Of a DNA stretch of 64,000 bases, positions 17,607 through 24,471 are shown piece after piece. The position numbers and the translations under genes were made by a program. How positions within the stretch are numbered: position 1 is the first letter of the stretch; every line of letters starts with the position of its first letter. The stretch comes from UBA961 sp049426725. Its GTDB lineage: Bacteria > Bacteroidota > Ignavibacteria > Kapaibacteriales > UBA961. The stretch spans positions 47,521 through 111,520 of the forward strand of contig JBMSYN010000008.1 in the NCBI GenBank assembly GCA_049426725.1, written 5' to 3'. The notes beneath the pieces were generated by a model. That model saw nothing but the letters and a program-made list of their open reading frames with translations. It made no database searches and was not told the DNA's origin.

Positions 17607-19334
17607 TCAGCGTTTTGGGATTTCCCTTGCACCAAATGTTGATACAAGCGCTTTCTCCACTGTACTTAATTCCCTTTCCTTCATTTTCGGTTTAGATTGC
17701 TCCATGGCTTCCAATTGTGAAGGCATTGAACCTATGATTCCCAGTCCCCCATTTTGAGCATGATCCTGATTTGGTGCAATTGATTCAAAAATGGATTTCT
17801 TTTCTCCTCTATCTTCTCCCTCTTTGCCCAGCATCAAAGATACTTCAATATCAATTCCATAAAATGTTAAAAGCGCTTTCTTGAGAGCATCAAGATTTGT
17901 TTTCAATTGTTCGAAAGTGAAATTCAATTCCGTGTGTATGCGCAATGTTCCGTGTTCAATTCGAGGTTCAACTGTATTCAATGCAAATTGAAGTATGGGA
18001 GAACTTGAATCAACGAATTCATCCCATCTACTGAGGATATCGGCAGTTAAAGGAGATTTTTGGGTGACTGATTCTGATATTTCAACAGATGTTGATTCTT
18101 CTTTTTGTTCAAATACTTTTTGAGCAGAAGCATAAATCAGGTCAGGAGTTTTTTTTTCAGGGCTGGTAATTACTTTAGGTTCAGAGCCCGATTCACCACG
18201 CACGGCTTGGAGCACCTCTGATATGTCGACTATGGAATCAAGTGATGCCATTTGAGTGAGTGCAAGCTCAAGGCGAACACCAGGTTGTGCGGCATATTTC
18301 AATCCATGTTCAGTACTTGTGACAATATGCATCAAACGCAGCATTTCCGCCTGTGTGAAATAAGCCGCTTCTTGTTCATAACGCGCTAGATAAGCAGCGC
18401 TACTTTCAATCAGTGATGTAGAACCGGTTGCTTGTACCGATAGAATATTGCGAAAATGTTCAAGGAGTCCATTCAAGCATTCTTGAATGTCATATCCTTT
18501 CACGATCACTTCACGAGCAATCGCAAACATCTCAGCAACATTCTTTACACGAATCGCATGACTGATGCGGAAGAAAAATTCCGTGTCAATCAAATGCAAT
18601 GCATCATGCACATTTGCTGCGACAATCGTATTTCCACAAAAAGCACGGACTTGATCGAAAATGCTTTGTGAATCCCTCATGGAACCATCTGCTTTTCGAG
18701 CAATGGCAATCAATGACTCTTCATCGATTGAAATACCTTCACCATGTGCAATCTTTTTGAGTTGACCAATGATTGTTTCGATTTCCATTCTGCGGAAATC
18801 AAATCGCTGACAACGTGAAAGTATTGTTGCGGGGACTTTGTGAACTTCCGTCGTTGCAAAGATGAACATCAAATGTGGAGGCGGCTCTTCCAAAGTTTTG
18901 AGAAGTGCATTGAATGCCGAAGTTGAAAGCATGTGTACTTCATCGATGATGTACAATTTATACTTTCCATGTACCGGAGGATAGCGAGAATTCTCTCGTA
19001 ATTTTCTGATGTCCTCAACACTATTGTTTGATGCACCATCAATCTCAATCACATCAATCGATCTGCCATCCATGATGTCATTGCATGAAGCACAGGAATT
19101 ACATGGCTCTGCATCTGCTCCCGGATTCAAACAATTCAAAGCTTTTGCAATGATTCTTGCCGATGTCGTTTTTCCAACCCCGCGAGGACCAGTGAACAAA
19201 TATGCATGATGCACTCTGCCGGATAGGATGGCATTACGCAAAGTTGTGGCAATATGGTCTTGCCCGACAACTTCCGCGAAAGTCATCGGTCTCCATTTTC
19301 TTGCGGTTACCACATATTGCTCATTGCCTGACAT
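17607..19334 (-). CDS. dnaX: DNA polymerase III subunit tau/gamma
   Basis: Clamp-loader ATPase, 575 residues. Walker A GPRGVGKTTSAR lies at about residues 49-60, a zinc-binding cysteine set (CLNPGADAEPCNSCASC) near 70, Walker B/DEVH in IIDEVHMLS near 130 and sensor SRCQRFDF near 180. The ATG at 19334 lies 2 bp after the stop of the PaaB-like gene; a TTG two codons earlier is the alternative. At codons 393-396 the coding strand has nine A's, and a shift into either other frame meets TGA within a few codons, which would give a gamma-like product of about 397 residues (see findings). The last 180 residues form the tau-specific part. Confidence 0.96.
   Translation of the reverse strand: MSGNEQYVVTARKWRPMTFAEVVGQDHIATTLRNAILSGRVHHAYLFTGPRGVGKTTSARIIAKALNCLNPGADAEPCNSCASCNDIMDGRSIDVIEIDGASNNSVEDIRKLRENSRYPPVHGKYKLYIIDEVHMLSTSAFNALLKTLEEPPPHLMFIFATTEVHKVPATILSRCQRFDFRRMEIETIIGQLKKIAHGEGISIDEESLIAIARKADGSMRDSQSIFDQVRAFCGNTIVAANVHDALHLIDTEFFFRISHAIRVKNVAEMFAIAREVIVKGYDIQECLNGLLEHFRNILSVQATGSTSLIESSAAYLARYEQEAAYFTQAEMLRLMHIVTSTEHGLKYAAQPGVRLELALTQMASLDSIVDISEVLQAVRGESGSEPKVITSPEKKTPDLIYASAQKVFEQKEESTSVEISESVTQKSPLTADILSRWDEFVDSSSPILQFALNTVEPRIEHGTLRIHTELNFTFEQLKTNLDALKKALLTFYGIDIEVSLMLGKEGEDRGEKKSIFESIAPNQDHAQNGGLGIIGSMPSQLEAMEQSKPKMKERELSTVEKALVSTFGAREIPKR
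18149..18157 (-). promoter_or_regulatory. A9 slippage site in dnaX (tau/gamma switch)
   Basis: Nine consecutive A's on the coding strand (GAA AAA AAA ACT in frame, codons 393-396). A -1 shift gives AAC TCC TGA and a one-base loss gives CTC CTG ACC TGA, so both alternative frames stop at once. The position, after the clamp-loader domains, is where the short gamma product ends in bacteria known to use frameshifting or transcriptional slippage at dnaX. Confidence 0.65.
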
Positions 19335-19336
19335 AA

Positions 19337-19720
19337 TCAACCTTGATTCTTTTTAAATGCTTCTACTTTGTCACGAATCTTCGCATAAGCTGCTACTTCT
19401 CTATATCCTTTTTCAGGAACAGTTTCAAAGAAATCAGCATCTGCTTGATCAAGCACATGAATATGCGAAGTTTCGACAATCCATATATTGAAGGTTTGTC
19501 CGCGGCGACCATATTGCTCTTTTGCATAAGACATGGCAATTTCAGGTGTCGGAGCGTGAACCGAACCTACATGAGCATGATGTCCACCAGTTTTGCCTTG
19601 AACAAATACTTCAAATGTTTGAAATTGATCCATTGGCTCTTTTGGAGCAAATGGTTGTTCCTGATCTTCGGGAAGTTGTGCTCGCGCTATGCGAGGGTCC
19701 AATGATTTGATAGTTGGCAT
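19337..19720 (-). CDS. PaaB-like protein (phenylacetyl-CoA epoxidase subunit B family)
   Basis: A 127-residue protein whose central 60 residues match PaaB, the small structural subunit of the phenylacetyl-CoA epoxygenase: FQTFEVFVQGKTGGHHAHVG, then SVHAPTPEIAMSYAKEQYGR and FNIWIVETSHI. The ends differ from classical PaaB, with a 30-residue N-terminal extension and a helical C-terminus. The start at 19720 is chosen because the conserved part then has a short leader; longer frames have unrelated sequence. No paaA, paaC, paaD or other phenylacetate genes are present here. The gene runs directly into dnaX, so a role outside phenylacetate breakdown is possible. Confidence 0.78.
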   Translation of the reverse strand: MPTIKSLDPRIARAQLPEDQEQPFAPKEPMDQFQTFEVFVQGKTGGHHAHVGSVHAPTPEIAMSYAKEQYGRRGQTFNIWIVETSHIHVLDQADADFFETVPEKGYREVAAYAKIRDKVEAFKKNQG

Positions 19721-19815
19721 AGTTCTCAATTCGATAATGGATGGAAAAATCTCCCTTCCGCATTGCAATTTACGATTTTCGATGCAGTTGTGGAGGGGAT
19801 GGGGCGGGAATACCG

Positions 19816-19823
19816 TATTTTTG
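19816..19823 (+). promoter_or_regulatory. Bacteroidota-type -7 element (TATTTTTG) before obgE
   Basis: TAnnTTTG match 50 bp upstream of the obgE ATG in the 152-bp gap between the PaaB-like gene and obgE. No clear -33 element at the ideal distance. Confidence 0.35.
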
Positions 19824-19872
19824 TGGAAAGAATGGCCTTTCAATTGAATAAATGTAGTCTCGGACCCCTATT

Positions 19873-20865
19873 ATGAATTTCATAGATAATGCAATAATTG
19901 AAGTTTCCTCCGGCAATGGCGGGAAAGGACACTTGAGTTTCAGAAAAGAGAAATTCGTACCTCTGGGTGGTCCGGATGGCGGCAATGGTGGGAAAGGTGG
20001 AGATGTCATTTTTGAAGCAGATAGACAATTGACAACTCTTTTGGATTTTCGCTATGAGCGGAAATATCATGCTGAAGATGGAAAACAAGGTGGTTCTTCT
20101 CGTTGTACCGGCAAAAGTGGTAAAGACAAAGTCATTCGCGTTCCTGCAGGCACCGTGATTCGCAATGTGGAGAATCAACAGATTCTCGCAGATCTTACGA
20201 TTGACAAGCAGCGTGCCACAATTGCAAAAGGTGGTCGGGGTGGAAGAGGCAATGCAGAATTCACCACTTCCGTGAATCAAGCGCCACGTCATTTCGAACC
20301 CGGCGAACCGGGAGAAGCATTCACCCTTGAACTCGAATTAAAAATCCTTGCAGATATTGGTCTGGTTGGATTTCCTAATGCCGGCAAGTCCACACTCATT
20401 TCCGTAATGTCTGCCGCTAAACCCAAGATTGCAGATTATCCATTTACTACATTGATACCCAATCTCGGGATGGTCTATGTTGGAAATGAGCGTTCATTCA
20501 CCATGGCAGACATTCCCGGTTTGATTGAAGGAGCTCATGAAGGAAAAGGATTGGGCATTCAATTTCTTCGTCATGTTGAGCGTACAAAAGTTTTGGTTTT
20601 CCTTCTTGATGCAATGAGTGGCGACCCCAATGAAGAATATACAGTACTCTGCGAAGAATTGAGAAAATATGATGCCACGATGCTTGAAAAGCCACGCATC
20701 ATTTGCATTAGCAAAATGGATACAGTCACCGATGCAGACAGACCCATCTTGGAAGCATTGAATTTTGGGGGAGAGCATCAAGTGTTGATGATTTCAGCTG
20801 TATCCGGTGAAAATATTGAAGTGCTGAAACGCGAAATGTGGAAATTATTATCGAAAGCAGAATAA
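19873..20865 (+). CDS. obgE: Obg/CgtA ribosome-associated GTPase
   Basis: GTPase acting in late 50S assembly and stress control. The N-terminal glycine-rich Obg fold (residues 1-158) shows SSGNGGKGHLSFRKEKF, GGPDGGNGGKGGDV and AKGGRGGRGNAEF. The G domain has G1 GFPNAGKSTL near 166, the G3 loop DIPGLIEGAHEGKGLG, and a G4-type ISKMD. The 330-residue length is that of short Obg forms that lack the OCT domain. It stops 5 bp before the 3' end of the opposite-strand tRNA-Arg, with no terminator in between. Confidence 0.96.
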   Translation: MNFIDNAIIEVSSGNGGKGHLSFRKEKFVPLGGPDGGNGGKGGDVIFEADRQLTTLLDFRYERKYHAEDGKQGGSSRCTGKSGKDKVIRVPAGTVIRNVENQQILADLTIDKQRATIAKGGRGGRGNAEFTTSVNQAPRHFEPGEPGEAFTLELELKILADIGLVGFPNAGKSTLISVMSAAKPKIADYPFTTLIPNLGMVYVGNERSFTMADIPGLIEGAHEGKGLGIQFLRHVERTKVLVFLLDAMSGDPNEEYTVLCEELRKYDATMLEKPRIICISKMDTVTDADRPILEALNFGGEHQVLMISAVSGENIEVLKREMWKLLSKAE

Positions 20866-20870
20866 GGGAG

Positions 20871-20944
20871 CGACCCCGAGAGGACTCGAACCTCCGACAT
20901 CAAGTTTAGGAAACTTGCGTTCTATCCGGCTGAACTACGGGGTC
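20871..20944 (-). tRNA. tRNA-Arg (anticodon CCT)
   Basis: A 74-nt cloverleaf on the minus strand: acceptor GACCCCG paired with CGGGGTC, anticodon stem CAAGT/ACTTG with loop TTCCTAA giving anticodon CCT (codon AGG), T-arm GGAGG/CCTCT-type with TTCGAGT, discriminator G. CCA is not encoded. It lies 5 nt after the smg stop on the same strand, so it is probably processed from that mRNA. Confidence 0.95.
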
Positions 20945-20949
20945 ATGCC

Positions 20950-21408
20950 TCAGTGGATTTCTTCATCGCCCTTCAATAACATGCGATGCAAAGAATGTTT
21001 GGAATCTTCATCTTGAAAAAGCAATGATACAACCAACATCGTAAGAGTTGAAGTATCCATGCTGCCAATATTCATCATGGAAGCCCGCTCGATGATTGAT
21101 TCCACATGTTCGGTTTGCAATAAACCAATCTCTCGAAAATGAATGAGCGTACCCCAAGCTTCTGCAGAAAATAATGAGCGTTCATTTTCATTCAAAATGC
21201 GATATGCATGATTGGATCGCATCGCATGATTGGTTTTCTCAAACATCGATTGCTCAATTCTTTCGGCTATCCAACTCAATGCAGTGGAAATTTCCGCAAC
21301 GGTGAAACCACGATTTTCCAACTCTTTGAATTGCATGACAGTGAGTTTGTCACCTTCTTGCATGCGACCAATCACTTCGGAAATTATTTGCATGATGCGA
21401 TCATACAT
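20950..21408 (-). CDS. smg: Smg/DUF494 family protein
   Basis: A 152-residue all-helical protein matching the Smg (DUF494) pattern: MYDRIMQIISEVIGRM at the start, then LENRGFTVAEISTALSWIAE, SAEAWGTLIHFREIGLL and a C-terminal LTMLVVSLLFQ. Function is not established; in many bacteria the gene sits near dprA/topA. The start at 21408 is supported by GAGG 9 nt upstream, which overlaps the ybeY stop, giving translational coupling. It is the third gene of a leftward unit (unknown gene, ybeY, smg, tRNA-Arg). Confidence 0.82.
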   Translation of the reverse strand: MYDRIMQIISEVIGRMQEGDKLTVMQFKELENRGFTVAEISTALSWIAERIEQSMFEKTNHAMRSNHAYRILNENERSLFSAEAWGTLIHFREIGLLQTEHVESIIERASMMNIGSMDTSTLTMLVVSLLFQDEDSKHSLHRMLLKGDEEIH

Positions 21409-21418
21409 GATCAATACC

Positions 21419-21859
21419 TCATCCTTGAGAATTACCGGCATGCATGTATTTCGTTTCAAGAATGCTCATCTGCTTCTTGCCTTCGGGAGTTGAATCATCA
21501 TAGCCCGCAAGATGCAAGGCACCGTGGGCAGCCAAACGAAGAATTTCCTCCGTCAAGGTCACACCATACTCAACCGCCTGATTGCGAGCGGTGTCCGCGC
21601 TAATATACACCTCTCCTTCAAGTGGATCTTCACTGATTGGAAATGTAATTACATCAGTTGGATAATCATGCTTTAAAAATTCAATGTTCAATTCATGTAT
21701 GCGTTCATCAGTGACGATGATCACATTCACCTCAGCTTCTTTTATGCCTTCACTGGCAAAAACCCTGCGAACCACTTCCTGTATTTTGGTGCGAGGAACA
21801 GGCTTCTGATTCGAATCATTGAATACCTGAACTTGAATTTTATTATTACGAGAACTCAT
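21419..21859 (-). CDS. ybeY: YbeY endoribonuclease
   Basis: Single-strand-specific metallo-RNase in 16S rRNA 3'-end maturation and ribosome quality control. The metal site is LAAHGALHLAGYDD near residue 115: two histidines as usual, with Asp at the third position where many bacteria have His (HxxxHxxxxxH). This Asp form is one I associate with Bacteroidota. It also has the family segment HDYPTDVITFPISE and GEVYISADTA. The 146-residue length is normal. Its start overlaps the stop of the upstream gene by 4 bp (ATGA). Confidence 0.93.
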   Translation of the reverse strand: MSSRNNKIQVQVFNDSNQKPVPRTKIQEVVRRVFASEGIKEAEVNVIIVTDERIHELNIEFLKHDYPTDVITFPISEDPLEGEVYISADTARNQAVEYGVTLTEEILRLAAHGALHLAGYDDSTPEGKKQMSILETKYMHAGNSQG

Positions 21860-22287
21860 GACAGAATACTCTCCGCTATTGACATTTGCATTGCCGACAT
21901 CAAAACCGCAGGATCCAGAAGAATGGGATCCATGCGCAACAATTCTCTTTTAATTGGGGCAAACATTGAACAAGTACAATTCTTTCCTATGACCATGCTC
22001 GAAACATGCATATCATCAATCCTAAGAAAAATAACTTCGTCCGGCTCGAACAATGCCACATGATTGCAACCATGCAATTCAAAATATCCATGACCTGTCT
22101 GAACTGCAATCAATGAGCCTATTTCATCATTGCCAAAATCCACAGATTCATGCACGATTACCGTTTGGGCTTGGCCTGTGGCAGCATTTGCCATTTGCCA
22201 AGTCCAGGCACTATCCTGCTTAGCTGGAGTAATCTCCAACACGCGGGCAATCGCCGTAATGTCTTGTGCAGAAAAGGGTATAGTCAT
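21856..22287 (-). CDS. Conserved-looking protein of unknown function
   Basis: I do not recognise this 143-residue protein. It begins MTIPFSAQDITAIARVLEIT and is rich in beta strands around AWTWQMANAATGQAQTVIVH and GHGYFELHGCNHVALFEPDE. It has no signal peptide or membrane segment. It contains five histidines and four or so cysteines without a clear metal motif. It overlaps ybeY by 4 bp (ATGA) and so is probably expressed with it, which hints at a housekeeping role. A TATTTTTG promoter-like element lies 46 bp upstream. Confidence 0.62.
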   Translation of the reverse strand: MTIPFSAQDITAIARVLEITPAKQDSAWTWQMANAATGQAQTVIVHESVDFGNDEIGSLIAVQTGHGYFELHGCNHVALFEPDEVIFLRIDDMHVSSMVIGKNCTCSMFAPIKRELLRMDPILLDPAVLMSAMQMSIAESILS

Positions 22288-22332
22288 GGCATCATGTAGA
22301 AAATTGTCTTGTCCGCCTTATGCCGCAAAATG

Positions 22333-22340
22333 CAAAAATA
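22333..22340 (-). promoter_or_regulatory. Bacteroidota-type -7 element (TATTTTTG)
   Basis: Minus-strand TAnnTTTG match 46 bp upstream of the 22287 start, in the 207-bp divergent gap before the heptose kinase. It would drive the ybeY-smg-tRNA unit. Confidence 0.4.
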
Positions 22341-22494
22341 CGATAATTCTACGATTTATGGCCTCAAAGACCACCAAATAAGCCAAAACACAGGGAAAGA
22401 AAACGTGCAAAAGACCCATTTTTTCCGTATCTTCGCCACTTGCTTTTTTTTGAACAAAGTATTTGAATTTCAAGGCAATTGGCAGGACTTTATC

Positions 22495-23487
22495 ATGCAT
22501 TCCATTTCTTCTTCCAGAGCAGCTGATATCTTATCTCAATGCGCCGGCAAAACCATTGCGGTCGTAGGAGATATCATGCTCGATCGATATTTCTGGGGCT
22601 CTGTCAACCGCATTTCCCCCGAAGCACCCGTACCAGTCATTGATTTGGAACATGAATCCCTGCATCTCGGTGGGGCAGCCAATGTTGCGGGCAATCTTCA
22701 GGCATTGGGAGTAAAACCTTTGCTTTGTGGTGTCATCGGAGATGATAATACCGGAGCAATGTTGATGGATATCCTAGAATCTACCGGATGCTCTTCATCC
22801 GGCTTGATTCGCCTTAATCATCGTCCCACAACAGTCAAAACTCGAATCATTGGAAATAATCAGCAGATGCTCCGTGTGGACAGAGAAATTCGAGATGCCA
22901 TCACAGATGCAGAATCAGACATGCTCCTTAGATCAATCATGAATACCCCTGATCTTTCAGGAATCATTTTGGAAGACTACAATAAAGGCGTCATGACTAA
23001 AGCATTGATTCAATCTTTGTGTTCAATGGCACAAGCACGAAATATCCCTGTATTTGTGGACCCAAAATTCAATCACTTCTTTGAATATAAAAGTGTAACT
23101 GTCTTCAAGCCAAATAGAAAGGAAGCGCAAGAAGCTCTTGGTTTTTCATTGAATTCAAAAGATGACATACAAAAAGCAGGAAATGAATTACTTAGCAGAC
23201 TGGAATGCGACAATGTATTACTCACCCTTGGCGAACAAGGAATGATGCTATTTGAAAAAAATGGCTCTATCTCTTCTGTTCCAACAAGAGCCAGAAAAGT
23301 TTCTGATGTGTCCGGAGCAGGCGATACAACAATTGCAATGCTGGCAGCAGCAATTTCAGGAGGCGCAAGCGTTCAAGAAGCCGCAGCTTTATCCAATTAT
23401 GCCGCAGGCATTGTATGTGAGCAACCGGGTATCGTAACAGTGATGCCACAAGAAGTGATTCATGCCATCGACATCGATCTGGAGTAA
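22495..23487 (+). CDS. D-glycero-beta-D-manno-heptose-7-phosphate kinase (RfaE1/HldA-like)
   Basis: Ribokinase-family sugar kinase of the RfaE domain I type, which makes heptose-1,7-bisphosphate for the lipopolysaccharide inner core. The N-terminal VVGDIMLDRYFWGSVNRISP and LGGAANVAGNLQALG are typical, and the C-terminal anion hole and catalytic Asp lie in VSDVSGAGDTTIAML. It has 330 residues and lacks the nucleotidyltransferase half of fused HldE. The start at 22495 gives the expected short leader; longer frames add unrelated sequence. queE follows 5 bp later. Confidence 0.88.
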   Translation: MHSISSSRAADILSQCAGKTIAVVGDIMLDRYFWGSVNRISPEAPVPVIDLEHESLHLGGAANVAGNLQALGVKPLLCGVIGDDNTGAMLMDILESTGCSSSGLIRLNHRPTTVKTRIIGNNQQMLRVDREIRDAITDAESDMLLRSIMNTPDLSGIILEDYNKGVMTKALIQSLCSMAQARNIPVFVDPKFNHFFEYKSVTVFKPNRKEAQEALGFSLNSKDDIQKAGNELLSRLECDNVLLTLGEQGMMLFEKNGSISSVPTRARKVSDVSGAGDTTIAMLAAAISGGASVQEAAALSNYAAGIVCEQPGIVTVMPQEVIHAIDIDLE

Positions 23488-23492
23488 GTGCG

Positions 23493-24203
23493 ATGCCAAA
23501 GTTCTCGCAACCTGATGCTTCGTTGATTTCAGAATTCAATCCTCTCGAAACAGAGTTCTTGGTGAGTGAGATTTTTCACTCAATTCAAGGTGAAGGTTTG
23601 AGAGCCGGTGAACGCTGTGTGTTCATACGATTGCATGGATGTTCATTGCGTTGCTCTTGGTGTGATACACCGTATGCACTTGATAAAAGATCCGGGGGAA
23701 TCATCATGACCGGAAAAGAAATCATTGAAAAAGCAAAAACTTTTGATTGCAAATTCATTGAGTTCACCGGCGGAGAACCATTGGAACAAATCGCCGTGCA
23801 TGGTCTTATGTCATATTTCTGCGATGATGGATATACAGTCGCTATTGAAACCGGCGGGCATATTGATATCTCACACATAGATTCAAGAGTCATCAGAATC
23901 GTGGATGTGAAATGTCCGGACTCAAAAATGAGTACGCTGAATCATTTGGAAAATCTGCGAGTGATTACGAAAACCGACGAAATTAAATTCGTATTGGCAT
24001 CTCGTTCAGATTATGAATGGGCAAAAAACATCATTCTAGAATATGATCTCACAGATGTGTGCGGTGCAGTGCTGATGTCTTGCGTATTTGATGCACTCCC
24101 CTTCAAGACATTGGCAGAATGGATTCTCGAGGATCGATTGAATGTGCGCATGCAATTGCAAATGCACAAATTCATCTGGGATCCTTCAATGCGCGGCGTG
24201 TGA
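23493..24203 (+). CDS. queE: 7-carboxy-7-deazaguanine synthase (radical SAM)
   Basis: Radical SAM enzyme that rearranges carboxy-tetrahydropterin to CDG for queuosine/preQ0. The motif HSIQGEGLRAGERCVFIRLH leads into the CX3CX2C cluster site GCSLRCSWCDTPYA at residues 47-58, followed by EFTGGEPLEQ. The 236-residue length is normal. Five bases after the heptose kinase. Its TGA stop directly abuts the TAA of the convergent small gene. Other queuosine genes (queD, queC, queF) are not in the window. Confidence 0.94.
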   Translation: MPKFSQPDASLISEFNPLETEFLVSEIFHSIQGEGLRAGERCVFIRLHGCSLRCSWCDTPYALDKRSGGIIMTGKEIIEKAKTFDCKFIEFTGGEPLEQIAVHGLMSYFCDDGYTVAIETGGHIDISHIDSRVIRIVDVKCPDSKMSTLNHLENLRVITKTDEIKFVLASRSDYEWAKNIILEYDLTDVCGAVLMSCVFDALPFKTLAEWILEDRLNVRMQLQMHKFIWDPSMRGV

Positions 24204-24461
24204 TTAAAAAGGCAATAACTCAAAGAGATTTTCAGATGCTCTCTTGTCAATGATTTCAGCGGTATAATCCCCCTTTTCATTGCGAGTGCACATTAAAGTA
24301 TGAGAAGAAATACCCTGAGTTGTGGAAACAGCATGCATGATATCCTTGCAAGCAAGCTCAATTTCTCTAAGCAATGTTCCACGCTCACTGATGAAACGAT
24401 AATCGGCATCACAAACATCTCCAAAGCATGGTACGGCTTTGACGATTAATGCTGAACTCAT
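24204..24461 (-). CDS. Small protein of unknown function
   Basis: An 85-residue soluble protein, MSSALIVKAVPCFGDVCDAD..., with a mixed strand-helix-strand pattern and a middle helix GTLLREIELACKDIMHAVS. I do not recognise a family. The coding probability is supported by its fit between queE (stops abut) and the divergent SNF2 gene (10 bp between starts). Because the starts are only 10 bp apart, its promoter must lie inside the SNF2 coding region, or the SNF2 gene starts later. Confidence 0.55.
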   Translation of the reverse strand: MSSALIVKAVPCFGDVCDADYRFISERGTLLREIELACKDIMHAVSTTQGISSHTLMCTRNEKGDYTAEIIDKRASENLFELLPF

Positions 24462-24471
24462 GATTTAACCT

